DNA from: Mycolicibacterium neoaurum ATCC 25795
GTDB lineage: Bacteria; Actinomycetota; Actinomycetes; Mycobacteriales; Mycobacteriaceae
Direction: 5' to 3'
Assembly (NCBI RefSeq): GCF_000691525.1
Contig: NZ_JMDW01000012.1
Location: 186,001 to 250,000 of the forward strand
DNA length: 64,000 bases
Positions 41,880 through 49,456 of this stretch are shown piece after piece. The translations under genes and the position numbers were made by a program. The notes beneath the pieces were generated by a model, which saw only the letters and a list, made by a program, of their open reading frames with translations, was not told the origin of the DNA and ran no database searches. How positions within the stretch are numbered: position 1 is the first letter of the stretch; every line of letters starts with the position of its first letter.

Positions 41880-42686
41880 TTACTTCGCCTTCCAGACGGG
41901 CTCGCGCTTCTGCGCGAAGGCCAGCGGTCCCTCCATGGCGTCCTCGGTCTTCAGCAACGTCGCGAACTCACCGAACGTCTGCTTCCAGAACGGCTCGTCG
42001 GCGGCGACGATGCCGTCGACGGCCCCGTAGGACACCCGCTTGCTTGCCCGAACCGCCAACGGTGCGTTGACCGCGATGCGTTCGGCCAGTTCCAGTGCCG
42101 CGTCGACGACGGTGCCGTCGGGGACGACCTTGTTGATCAGACCCCATTTGAGCGCGTCGGCCGAGGACAGCGGCTCGCCGGTGAACACCAGCTCAAGTGC
42201 CAACTTCTGCGGCAACTGCTGCACGATGCGGAAGACCCCGCCCGCACCGGCGATCAGACCGCGCTTCACTTCGGGCAGACCGAATTTCGCGCGCTCCTCG
42301 GCAACGACCAGATCACTGGCCAGAGCCAGTTCGGTGCCGCCGCCGAGGGCGGTGCCGTTGACCGCCGCGATCGTCGGCTTGTCGACGAAGTGCCGCACGT
42401 AGCCTGCGAAGCCCCACTCCGGGTGCTCAGGGTGAAAGAGGTTCTCCCCGCGCGAGATCGCCTTGAGGTCTGCTCCGGCGCAGAAGGACTTGTCCCCCGA
42501 GCCGGTCAGCACGATGGCCCGCACATCCGGGTCGTCCTGGGCCGCCTGCAGGGCGTCGCCAACCGCGGTCGACACCGACGCGTTGACCGCGTTGCGGGCG
42601 TCGGGCCGGTTGATCGTGATGATCAGGACGTTACCGCGACGTTCTGTCAGCGCCCCCGGGGCGCTACCCGGCTGCTCGTCGCTCAC
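41880..42686 (-). CDS. Enoyl-CoA hydratase
   Basis: 268 residues. Crotonase fold with both catalytic acids in place: Glu119 in GGGTELALASD and Glu139 in GLPEVKRGL, and oxyanion-hole peptides FCAGAD and ALGGG. Hydrates 2-enoyl-CoA to 3-hydroxyacyl-CoA. The GTG at 42686 overlaps the thiolase stop by 4 bp, so translation is coupled. An ORF starting further upstream would read through thiolase sequence and is not needed. No 3-hydroxyacyl-CoA dehydrogenase is encoded in the operon; one must come from elsewhere. Confidence 0.92.
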   Translation of the reverse strand: MSDEQPGSAPGALTERRGNVLIITINRPDARNAVNASVSTAVGDALQAAQDDPDVRAIVLTGSGDKSFCAGADLKAISRGENLFHPEHPEWGFAGYVRHFVDKPTIAAVNGTALGGGTELALASDLVVAEERAKFGLPEVKRGLIAGAGGVFRIVQQLPQKLALELVFTGEPLSSADALKWGLINKVVPDGTVVDAALELAERIAVNAPLAVRASKRVSYGAVDGIVAADEPFWKQTFGEFATLLKTEDAMEGPLAFAQKREPVWKAK

Positions 42687-43840
42687 AACAGCTCCAGGAT
42701 GGTCGCGTTGGCCTGGCCGCCACCCTCGCACATGGTCTGCAGGCCGTACTGGATGTTGTTGTCCCGCATGTGATAGAGCAGGGTGGTCAGGATGCGGGCA
42801 CCGGAACCGCCGAGCGGATGGCCCAGCGCGATGGCGCCGCCGTTGGGGTTGAGCCTGCTCTCGTCGGCGCCGATATCCTTCAACCACGCCATGGGCACCG
42901 GCGCGAACGCCTCGTTGACCTCGAACGCACCGATCTGATCGACACTCAGACCCGACTTGGCCAGCGCCTTCTGGGTGGCCGGGATGGGCGCGGTCAGCAT
43001 GATGACCGGGTCGGCCCCGGCCAGCACCGCGGTGTGCACCTTGGCGATGGGCTTGAGACCGAGGTCCTTGGCCTTGTCCGCCGACATGATCAGCAGCGCG
43101 GCCGAGCCGTCGGAGATCTGGCTGGAGTTACCGGCGTGGATCACACCGTCCTCGCGGAAGGCCGGCTTGATCTTGGCCATCGACTCGACGGTGCCGCCGC
43201 GGCGGATGCCGCCATCTTCGAGGACGACGGTGTCATTGCCATCGGCGTCCTTGGTCTTGATACCGACGATCTGGTCCTTGAAGGCACCGGAATCCTGTGC
43301 AGCGGCGGCCTTCTCATGCGAGCTCAGCGAGAACTCGTCGAGCTGGGTGCGCGAGAAACCCCACTGTTCGGCGATCATCTCGGCACCGACACCCTGGTTG
43401 GGGGTCTGGTCGTAGCGTGCGCGGAACGCGTCGGGGTAGGGGTGCCCGCCGTTGGCCAGCGAGGAACCCATCGGGGTGCGCGACATCGACTCCACGCCGC
43501 CCGCGACCACGACGTCGTAATGTCCGGCGATGACGCCGGCGACGGCGAAGTGCAGCGACTGCTGGCTGGAACCGCACTGGCGGTCCACGGTCACACCGGG
43601 AACGGTCTCGGGCCAACCTGCGGAGAGCACCGCGGTGCGCGCGATGTCGAGGGCCTGTTCACCGGCCTGCATGACGCAGCCCCAGATGACATCGTCGACC
43701 AGGGCGGGGTCCACGCCGGCGCGCTCGACCAGACCGTTGAGCACCTGCGCCGACAGGTCGGCGGCGTGCACACCGGACAGGGCGCCGTTGCGCTTCCCGA
43801 CTGGTGACCGAACCGCTTCGACAATGACCGCTTCAGCCAT
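42683..43840 (-). CDS. Acetyl-CoA C-acyltransferase (thiolase)
   Basis: 385 residues. Nucleophile Cys89 in DRQCGSSQQS, the GHP loop (IALGHPLGGSG) with the catalytic His and the second Cys in MCEGGGQANA. A degradative-type thiolase. First gene of the operon, whose promoter region (43841-44017) holds a candidate operator of the divergent FCD-GntR regulator and, near 43868-43873, a TATATA that could serve as -10 on the minus strand. Likely carries out thiolytic cleavage in a specialised beta-oxidation route. Confidence 0.93.
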   Translation of the reverse strand: MAEAVIVEAVRSPVGKRNGALSGVHAADLSAQVLNGLVERAGVDPALVDDVIWGCVMQAGEQALDIARTAVLSAGWPETVPGVTVDRQCGSSQQSLHFAVAGVIAGHYDVVVAGGVESMSRTPMGSSLANGGHPYPDAFRARYDQTPNQGVGAEMIAEQWGFSRTQLDEFSLSSHEKAAAAQDSGAFKDQIVGIKTKDADGNDTVVLEDGGIRRGGTVESMAKIKPAFREDGVIHAGNSSQISDGSAALLIMSADKAKDLGLKPIAKVHTAVLAGADPVIMLTAPIPATQKALAKSGLSVDQIGAFEVNEAFAPVPMAWLKDIGADESRLNPNGGAIALGHPLGGSGARILTTLLYHMRDNNIQYGLQTMCEGGGQANATILELL

Positions 43841-43906
43841 GAGCTTCTCCTTCGAAGGTTGTAGGCGCTATATATAGGTGAAGGTAGAGCAGAAGGTTTA
43901 CTAGGT

Positions 43907-43920
43907 CAACCTACTGGTTG
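43907..43920. promoter_or_regulatory. Candidate FadR/GntR operator
   Basis: CAACC-TACT-GGTTG, a 14-bp inverted repeat with four-base spacer, lies between the thiolase start (43840) and the GntR start (44018). A symmetric GGTT/AACC core is usual for FCD-GntR operators. Confidence 0.45.
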
Positions 43921-44017
43921 GTAGACGACCGGTGAACTCGGATACCCGCCGCGCGTGCGACGACATGGTTTACTGAGTTGAACACCTACGACGCACGTTA
44001 GCCCAGAGGAGCCCACC

Positions 44018-44815
44018 GTGGCAGGCAGCACCCCGCTTTCACCGATGATCGGCCGCGATGCCGTTCCCTCGGTGGCCGGTGCGCCCATCCGGAGTCCGAA
44101 GACCGCCGAACTGGTCGCGGGCACCCTGCGGCGCATGGTGGTCGACGGCCAGCTCAAGGAGGGCGACTTCCTGCCCAACGAGGCCGAACTGATGGCGCAT
44201 TTCGGGGTCAGCCGCCCCACGTTGCGCGAGGCCGTGCGGGTGCTGGAGTCCGAGCGGCTCGTCGAGGTGCGCCGCGGTTCGCGCACCGGCGCCCGGGTGC
44301 GGGTGCCCGGCCCCGAGATCGTCGCTCGCCCGGTCGGTCTGCTCCTGGAACTGTCCGGGGCCACCATCGCCGATGTGATGACCGCGCGCGCCGGTATCGA
44401 GCCGATGGCGGTGCGACTGCTCACCGAGTCGGGGAACACGGCGGCCTTCGACGAACTCGACACGATGATCGCCGAGTATGTCCCGTCCGGGCGCGAGACG
44501 GGCCGCATGGCGGAGACGACGGGCGATTTCCACCAGCGCATGGTGGAGTTGTCGGGCAACGCGACGCTGACGATCATGGCCGGGATGCTGCACGAGATCA
44601 CGGTGCGGCACACCGCCTTCGCCATGAAGGAGAATCGCCCGCTGTCCAAGTCGGACTTCGAGATGCTGATGCGGTCCTACAAGCGGTTGATGACGTTGAT
44701 GCGTTCGGGTGACGGCGGGGCCGCCGAGGCGCACTGGCGCAAACATCTCGACACCGCCCGCGAACTACTGCTCAAGGGCATGGAGACCGTCAAGGTCCGC
44801 GATGTCATGGGATAG
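44018..44815 (+). CDS. FCD-domain GntR (FadR-type) regulator
   Basis: 265 residues. GntR winged helix at about 30-100 (LPNEAELMAHFGVSRPTLREAVRVLESERLVEVRRGS region) and an all-helical FCD domain at about 110-255. The metal-binding acids and histidines of FCD proteins are partly visible (Asp/His residues in DFHQRMVE and MLHEITVRH). It is divergent from the thiolase-crotonase-dehydrogenase operon and probably represses it, with an acyl-CoA or organic acid as inducer; the operator candidate is at 43907. Start GTG chosen with GAGGAG-like sequence upstream. Confidence 0.9.
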   Translation: MAGSTPLSPMIGRDAVPSVAGAPIRSPKTAELVAGTLRRMVVDGQLKEGDFLPNEAELMAHFGVSRPTLREAVRVLESERLVEVRRGSRTGARVRVPGPEIVARPVGLLLELSGATIADVMTARAGIEPMAVRLLTESGNTAAFDELDTMIAEYVPSGRETGRMAETTGDFHQRMVELSGNATLTIMAGMLHEITVRHTAFAMKENRPLSKSDFEMLMRSYKRLMTLMRSGDGGAAEAHWRKHLDTARELLLKGMETVKVRDVMG

Positions 44816-44826
44816 CTCTTCCCGTT

Positions 44827-44881
44827 GACTCTGCGGCGAGAGCCTCAGCCACTCGCACTCTCGCGCCCCTGGCGCAGAGTC
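44827..44881. repeat. 55-nt dispersed hairpin element, copy 2
   Basis: Ends GACTCTGCG (44827-44835) and CGCAGAGTC (44873-44881), inner stem CGAGAG/CTCTCG, loop core GCCACTCGCACT. Same length and same core as the copy at 7910-7964; the inner stems differ but are each self-complementary. It includes the last 37 bp of the DUF3556-like gene and follows the GntR stop by 11 bp, so it may serve as a terminator for both. Confidence 0.75.
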
Positions 44882-46608
44882 GGTGGGCTGACGACGTCGT
44901 AGACCGGCACCGTGTCATCCCACGGCTGACGGGTCACCATATCGGCGACCTTGACGTAGCCGCGTTCGAACTCTCCGGTCGCGGCGTCCACCAGCCGGTA
45001 CTGCTGGGTCTGGCGATGAATCGGCTGCGCGTCGAGCATGACGATGCGCACCTCGCCGGGCTCGAAATGACAGCGTGCCTGTAAGGCGGCGACCAACTGC
45101 TCGTTGCTCATGTGGCCGTCGCCGAAGTTCCACCCGATGGCGGTGGACACGATCCGCTCGCCGTCGGTCAGCGTGTAGTCGTCCTCGTTGTGCCCGGCCA
45201 TCGCCCGGTGGGCGAGGGTGAACAGGGCACGTCCGTGGGTGTTGAAGGAGCGGAACGCGTATCCCATGTACATCGGGATCTGCGCGGCCTCCTTGCTGCC
45301 GTAGAACTTCTCCAGCTGGGCTGCAGGCATGCTCGCGATCGCGACGATGCCCGCGGCGATCTTCGCATCGGCCGAGGGTTTGATGCACCACAGCGAGGTG
45401 TCCCAGTTCCCAGCGTAATAACGCATGCCGGGCAGGAAGGACACCTTGCGCGGGAACAGGTTTCCCAACACGACGGTGCCGGCGACGACCGCGAACAGCA
45501 GCAGCGGCCACGGGCTGTTCAGGTCGCCGAGCCCGATCGGCGCCTGCCCGACGAACAGCGTCAGCACGCTGAACATCATGAAGACGTTCCACTCCAACGG
45601 CACACCCATCGGGATGGAACTCAGGATGCCGAAATGGAAGATGAGCATGATCGCCGCGGCGACCGCCCCGGCCACGCCACCGTGGCTGAAGAACAGCACC
45701 AGCGGGACCAGGCCCTCGACGGCGGTGGAGAAGTGTCCGATGAACCGGGAGCGCCAGCCGGGCCGCAGGTCGTCGGGGAAGTGCTCGAAGAACTTCCGCT
45801 TGATCGCCGGCGAGCGGAAGATCGGGTTGTTGCTCATCATCGTGGAGATGACGAACGGGAAGTGTTTGTTGAGCTTCGAGGTGGCAGCCCCCAGCCAGAT
45901 GACCAGGCACACCAGCTTCGCGGCGATGATGATGTCGGCGCCGCTGAACAGGAAGCAGAATGCCAGCGATCCGTACACCTCGCCGCGGGCGGCCAGGAAG
46001 ATCACCTTGTCACGCAGCCCGGCCAGCGCCAGCAGGCCGAGGATTGTCGCTGTCTGCCAGACCGGCAGCACCCCGACCTCGGTGCCCAGTTCCGGAATGG
46101 GCCCGGTCCCTTGTGAGAACAGCGCGATGACGAGCACCACCAGCAACGCCGCGTAGAGCACCACGTCCAGCACGGCGCGGCCGTCACCTCGGGTCAGCGG
46201 GATGCGGTTCGGCCACGGTGGCAGGCGAATGGTGCCGGGCCGCAACCAATACAGGATCGATCCCATCGGCGGGAAGAAGCGGTTGTTCAGTGGCCCGAAC
46301 CCGCAGCCGAAGCCGACGACCTCGAAGAGCATCGTGTAGAAGACGACCTTCTGGTACAGGATCGGCTCGGCGTACCAGGACGTGACGTCGGTGAACCCGC
46401 CGAGGCCATCGGTGGTGGACAGCACCAGCACCCAGGCCACCAGGATGTAGGCGAGGATCTTCACGACGTAGAAGAGGTGCAGGGCCACCGGTGTGCCGAA
46501 GCCGACCTCGGCCCAGTGCCGCGCCATCGGGACGATCCGTTCGGCGCGGGTGCCCTTGCTCCACTCCTCGAAGTCGATCACCGGAGTGTTCTGCTTCAGG
46601 AATCCCAT
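44845..46608 (-). CDS. DUF3556-like multi-pass membrane protein
   Basis: 587 residues. About ten membrane helices fill residues 35-410; motifs include GCGFGPLNNRFFPPMGSI and HFPFVISTMMSNNPIFRS. A soluble C-terminal part of about 180 residues follows. It resembles the mycobacterial DUF3556 family (HTTM-like), whose function is unknown. A perfect KstR-type box 12 bp upstream of the start suggests the gene belongs to the cholesterol/steroid regulon. The C-terminal residues are encoded in the 55-nt hairpin repeat and so may differ between strains. Confidence 0.7.
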   Translation of the reverse strand: MGFLKQNTPVIDFEEWSKGTRAERIVPMARHWAEVGFGTPVALHLFYVVKILAYILVAWVLVLSTTDGLGGFTDVTSWYAEPILYQKVVFYTMLFEVVGFGCGFGPLNNRFFPPMGSILYWLRPGTIRLPPWPNRIPLTRGDGRAVLDVVLYAALLVVLVIALFSQGTGPIPELGTEVGVLPVWQTATILGLLALAGLRDKVIFLAARGEVYGSLAFCFLFSGADIIIAAKLVCLVIWLGAATSKLNKHFPFVISTMMSNNPIFRSPAIKRKFFEHFPDDLRPGWRSRFIGHFSTAVEGLVPLVLFFSHGGVAGAVAAAIMLIFHFGILSSIPMGVPLEWNVFMMFSVLTLFVGQAPIGLGDLNSPWPLLLFAVVAGTVVLGNLFPRKVSFLPGMRYYAGNWDTSLWCIKPSADAKIAAGIVAIASMPAAQLEKFYGSKEAAQIPMYMGYAFRSFNTHGRALFTLAHRAMAGHNEDDYTLTDGERIVSTAIGWNFGDGHMSNEQLVAALQARCHFEPGEVRIVMLDAQPIHRQTQQYRLVDAATGEFERGYVKVADMVTRQPWDDTVPVYDVVSPPTLRQGRESASG

Positions 46609-46619
46609 GCCGGTCAGAT

Positions 46620-46633
46620 TAGAACGTGTTCTA
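46620..46633. promoter_or_regulatory. KstR-type operator
   Basis: TAGAACGTGTTCTA matches the KstR consensus TNNAACNNGTTNNA at every defined position and is fully palindromic around the central GT/AC-like step. It lies 12 bp before the start codon of the DUF3556-like gene (minus strand), where it would overlap the promoter. Confidence 0.7.
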
Positions 46634-46659
46634 GTGTGACCGCCAGCACTTCCGCGATC

Positions 46660-47349
46660 TCACCCGGCGCGCATCATCGGCGGGTGCAACAGCTGCAGGT
46701 CTCCCCGCCGGTACAGCTGGGCCGGCCTGCCGCCATCGCGTCCGGTGGTACGGCCCGTGGGCACCAGAAATCCATCGGCCCCGGTCACCTTGCGATGAAA
46801 GTTCCGACTGTCCAGCGTTGTCCCCCAGACGATCTCATAGACACGACGCAGTTCGGCGACGGTGAATTCGGCAGCACAGAACGTGGCGGCCAGCGGCGTG
46901 TATTCCAGTTTGGCCCTTGCCCGTTCGACCCCGTCGGCCAGGATCCGATCGTGGTCGAACGCCAGGCCGTCCAGTCCGGCCACCGGTAGCCACTGGGCGC
47001 CGTCGGCATCACCGCCGGCGGTGGGCAGCGGCAGATCGGGCGCCAACCCGAGGTAGGCGACGGAAACCACCCGCATCCGCGGGTCACGTTGCGGCGCACC
47101 GTAACTACCGAGCTGCTCCAGGTGCAGCCGGTCGGTCGTCAGGCCGGTCTCCTCGGCCAGCTCGCGTGCGGCTGCCGCATCGAGATCCTCGTCGGGGCGC
47201 ACGAAACCGCCGGGCAACGCCCAGCGATCACGGTACGGCTCCACTCCCCGGCGCACCATCAGCGCACACAGTTCGTCGGAACGGATGGTCAGCGTCACCA
47301 GATCGACGGCGACGGCGACCGGCGGATGGTCACCGGAGTCGTAGGACAC
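46660..47349 (-). CDS. NrtR-like Nudix transcriptional regulator
   Basis: 229 residues. N-terminal Nudix domain with a complete box (Gly48, Glu54, Arg62-Glu63-Leu64, Glu66-Glu67, Gly69) and a C-terminal winged helix (about 150-215) of the NrtR type (EFTVAELRRVYEIVWG, then RNFHRKV and GRPAQLYR). NrtR proteins bind ADP-ribose or related NAD metabolites and repress NAD genes; the intact Nudix box suggests possible hydrolase activity too. The start at 47349 is chosen because the 12 codons before it end mostly in A/T, and TACGCT lies six bases upstream (leaderless). Divergent from the SPFH/NAD-kinase-like pair. Confidence 0.85.
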   Translation of the reverse strand: MSYDSGDHPPVAVAVDLVTLTIRSDELCALMVRRGVEPYRDRWALPGGFVRPDEDLDAAAARELAEETGLTTDRLHLEQLGSYGAPQRDPRMRVVSVAYLGLAPDLPLPTAGGDADGAQWLPVAGLDGLAFDHDRILADGVERARAKLEYTPLAATFCAAEFTVAELRRVYEIVWGTTLDSRNFHRKVTGADGFLVPTGRTTGRDGGRPAQLYRRGDLQLLHPPMMRAG

Positions 47350-47362
47350 TCCTGCAGCGTAA

Positions 47363-47377
47363 TCGTCATCTTGACGA
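47363..47377. promoter_or_regulatory. NrtR-type operator, site 2
   Basis: TCGTC-N5-GACGA, directly upstream of the predicted -10 (TACGCT on the minus strand, 47361-47356) of the Nudix regulator. The centre is 34 bp from that of site 1, about three helical turns. Confidence 0.55.
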
Positions 47378-47393
47378 AAAGCCACGTCCGGGC

Positions 47394-47414
47394 TTATCGT
47401 CGAAATGACGATAA
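47394..47414. promoter_or_regulatory. NrtR-type operator, site 1 (21-bp palindrome)
   Basis: Arms TTATCGTC (47394-47401) and GACGATAA (47407-47414) are perfect complements around GAAAT. It contains TCGTC-N5-GACGA as in site 2, and TATCGT (47395-47400) could act as -10 of the SPFH gene, so repressor binding would cover that promoter. Confidence 0.65.
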
Positions 47415-47433
47415 TCAACGAGGAGGTGGCCCG

Positions 47434-48432
47434 ATGGCCGTGATCACCCGATACCCACTGATCCGTCACCTGCGGGTGGCACCGACCGCACACATCCGCG
47501 CACTGCGGTCCGGGAAGGTCAGCCACGACGGGGCCGGATTGGCGTTCTGGTTCCGCCCGCTCACCGCGGCCCTGTCGGAGATTCCATTGGACGACCGCGA
47601 ACTGCCGTTGTTCTTCCACGCTCGCACCGTCGATTTCCAGGACGTCACCGTGCAGGCGACGGTCACGTACCGCATCGTCGACCCCGCGTTGGCCGCCGCC
47701 CGTATCGATTTCGCCATCGACGTCGACACCGGAGCGTGGCGGGCGGCACCGCTGGAGCAGGTGGCCGGCCTGTTGACCGAATCGGCGCAGCAGCATGCAC
47801 TGGATCTGCTGGCACGCACCGCGCTGACCGATGCACTGGTAGACGGGATCGCCGCGGTCCGGGAGCGGATGAGCGGCGGGTTGACCGCCGATCCTCGGCT
47901 GGCCGAAACCGGCATCGCCGTGATCGGCGTGCGGGTGGTGGCCATCCGGCCCGAACCGGAGGTAGAGCGTGCACTGCAGACGCCGACGCGCGAGAAGGTG
48001 CAACAGGATGCCGACAAAGCGACCTTCGAGCGGCGCGCGCTGGCGGTGGAACGCGAGCGCGCCATCGGTGAGAACGAGTTGCAGACCAAGATCGAACTCG
48101 CCCATCGCGAGGAGGAACTGGTGGCTCAGAACGGTGCCAATGACCGGCTGAAGACCCAGGAGTCCTGGGCCGCCGATGCCATCGCCACCGAAGCCAAGGC
48201 GCGACGCGAGGTCGCACTGGCCGAGGCGCAGGCGCAGGCCGCACGGTTGGTCGGCGCGGCCGAAGCCGATGCCGAGGCCGCGCGGCTGGCGGCCTACCGC
48301 GACCTGGACGAGGCGACGCTGATCGGATTGGCCGTCAAGGAGTTGGCGGCGAATCTGCCCAAGGTGGAGCACCTGGTGTTGACACCGGATCTGCTGGCGC
48401 CGGTGCTGGCGAGACTGGGGGCGACGTCATGA
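47434..48432 (+). CDS. SPFH/band 7 domain protein
   Basis: 332 residues. SPFH domain from about 20 to 185 (VDFQDVTVQATVTYRIVDP is typical), followed by a long helical/coiled-coil region (about 190-290) rich in Glu, Lys and Ala, and a short C-terminal segment. No N-terminal membrane helix is seen, unlike most flotillins, so membrane attachment would be peripheral. Start ATG 47434 with a strong ribosome site (GAGGAGGTGG). It is followed by the NAD-kinase-like gene and divergent from the NrtR-like gene. SPFH proteins assemble as cages or rings in membranes; the role here is unknown. Confidence 0.88.
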   Translation: MAVITRYPLIRHLRVAPTAHIRALRSGKVSHDGAGLAFWFRPLTAALSEIPLDDRELPLFFHARTVDFQDVTVQATVTYRIVDPALAAARIDFAIDVDTGAWRAAPLEQVAGLLTESAQQHALDLLARTALTDALVDGIAAVRERMSGGLTADPRLAETGIAVIGVRVVAIRPEPEVERALQTPTREKVQQDADKATFERRALAVERERAIGENELQTKIELAHREEELVAQNGANDRLKTQESWAADAIATEAKARREVALAEAQAQAARLVGAAEADAEAARLAAYRDLDEATLIGLAVKELAANLPKVEHLVLTPDLLAPVLARLGATS

Positions 48433-48509
48433 GCACCGCGAGACGAAGGCGAGCGAGGATCGCAGCGAGGCACGAGCGAGGACCGGAACGAGCAGGAGTC
48501 GAGCCATGA
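48429..48509 (+). repeat. Purine-rich GCGAG repeat with Arg-rich 26-codon frame
   Basis: Between the SPFH and NAD-kinase-like genes, 48433-48505 consists of GCGAG/GCGAGG-type repeats with imperfect 10-12 nt periodicity. It is open in one frame from ATG 48429 (overlapping the SPFH stop as ATGA) to TGA 48509 (overlapping the next ATGA). The 26-residue product would be about one-third Arg. It may couple translation of the two genes; a real peptide function is doubtful. Confidence 0.4.
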
Positions 48510-49396
48510 CATTGCCCCCGCGGGCCGTCATCGTCCACCGCCGCACCGAACTCGACGACGCGCTGGCCCGGCACGGCACGCACGGGCAGGCGGCCTACTT
48601 CCTCAGCAGCCGCGGCCAGGACATCGCCGAGCTGGAGCAGCGGCACCGGCTGGTTCAGCAGGCCTTGACCGCGGTCGACGCCGCGGTGCCCACGGATTGG
48701 CGTCGGGGCCGGGTCGAGCGTGCGGACCTGTCCCGGTTCCTGTTCGAGCCCGAGGACGTGGTGATCGTCGTCGGGCAGGACGGGCTGGTGGCCAACGTCG
48801 CGAAATACCTGCTCGGACAACCCGTCATCGGGATAAACCCCGATCCCGACCGCAACGCGGGCGTGCTGGTGCACCACCCGCCCGCTGCCGTGGCCGGGTT
48901 GTTGCGGGCGGCGGTGCACGCCGACGCCGACGCCGAGTTCCGGGCCATGGTTGCCGCACGAACCGACGACGGTCAGCAGTTGACCGCACTCAATGAGATC
49001 TTCGTCGGGCATGCGAGCCACCAGACCGCCCGCTACAGCTTGGGGTTGCCCGACGGTCGGGTCGAGCAGCAGGCGTCCTCGGGGGTGATCGTCTCCACCG
49101 GAACGGGCGCAACCGGGTGGTGCCGCTCGATCTGGCAGCAGCAGGCGCGCAGCGTTCGGCTGCCCGATCCCGAAGAAGCGCGGCTGGCGTGGTTCGTCCG
49201 CGAGGCATGGCCATCACCCGCGACGGGGACGGCACTGGTCGAGGGTGAGTTGACGGGTGCGGCCATAAGCCTGCGTGTCGAGTCCGACCGGCTGGTCGCA
49301 TTCGGCGACGGGGTGGAGTCCGACGCGCTGAACCTGTCCTGGGGTCAGCGGATCACCGTCGGGCTGGCGCAACAGCGATTGCGGCTGCTGCGCTGA
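48506..49396 (+). CDS. NAD-kinase-like (ATP-NAD kinase fold) protein
   Basis: 296 residues of the NAD-kinase/diacylglycerol-kinase fold. Motif positions: the usual GGDG is GQDG (90-93), the NE pair is at 163-164 (ALNEIFVG), and the Gly-rich loop is STGTGATGW (197-205). These deviate from house-keeping NAD kinase (PpnK), so it may bind NAD or another nucleotide without standard activity. It is adjacent to an NrtR-like regulator, which supports a role linked to NAD(P) metabolism. Start ATG 48506 has GGAG about 8 bp upstream. No membrane segment. Confidence 0.75.
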   Translation: MTLPPRAVIVHRRTELDDALARHGTHGQAAYFLSSRGQDIAELEQRHRLVQQALTAVDAAVPTDWRRGRVERADLSRFLFEPEDVVIVVGQDGLVANVAKYLLGQPVIGINPDPDRNAGVLVHHPPAAVAGLLRAAVHADADAEFRAMVAARTDDGQQLTALNEIFVGHASHQTARYSLGLPDGRVEQQASSGVIVSTGTGATGWCRSIWQQQARSVRLPDPEEARLAWFVREAWPSPATGTALVEGELTGAAISLRVESDRLVAFGDGVESDALNLSWGQRITVGLAQQRLRLLR

Positions 49397-49403
49397 CCCC
49401 CTC

Positions 49404-49456
49404 GTGATTTCGGTGAGGATACGTGCGGTCACCGCCCGCATCCTCACCGAAATCAC
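49404..49456. terminator. Large symmetrical hairpin, bidirectional terminator
   Basis: Perfect 17-bp arms, GTGATTTCGGTGAGGAT (49404-49420) and ATCCTCACCGAAATCAC (49440-49456), with an inner GCGGT/ACCGC stem. It lies between convergent genes; the stop codon of the DoxX gene (49453-49455) is inside the right arm, so the hairpin covers its 3' end. No long T-tract is seen on either strand. Confidence 0.7.

Noticed and set aside
43841..44017. KstR or KstR2 box before the thiolase operon
   Set aside because: No match to TNNAACNNGTTNNA was found in the gap; only a CAACC-N4-GGTTG repeat.
47350..47385. Upstream GTG start (47385) for the NrtR-like gene
   Set aside because: The 12 added codons use rare A/T-ending codons and contain an operator copy; a TACGCT box precedes the start at 47349 instead.
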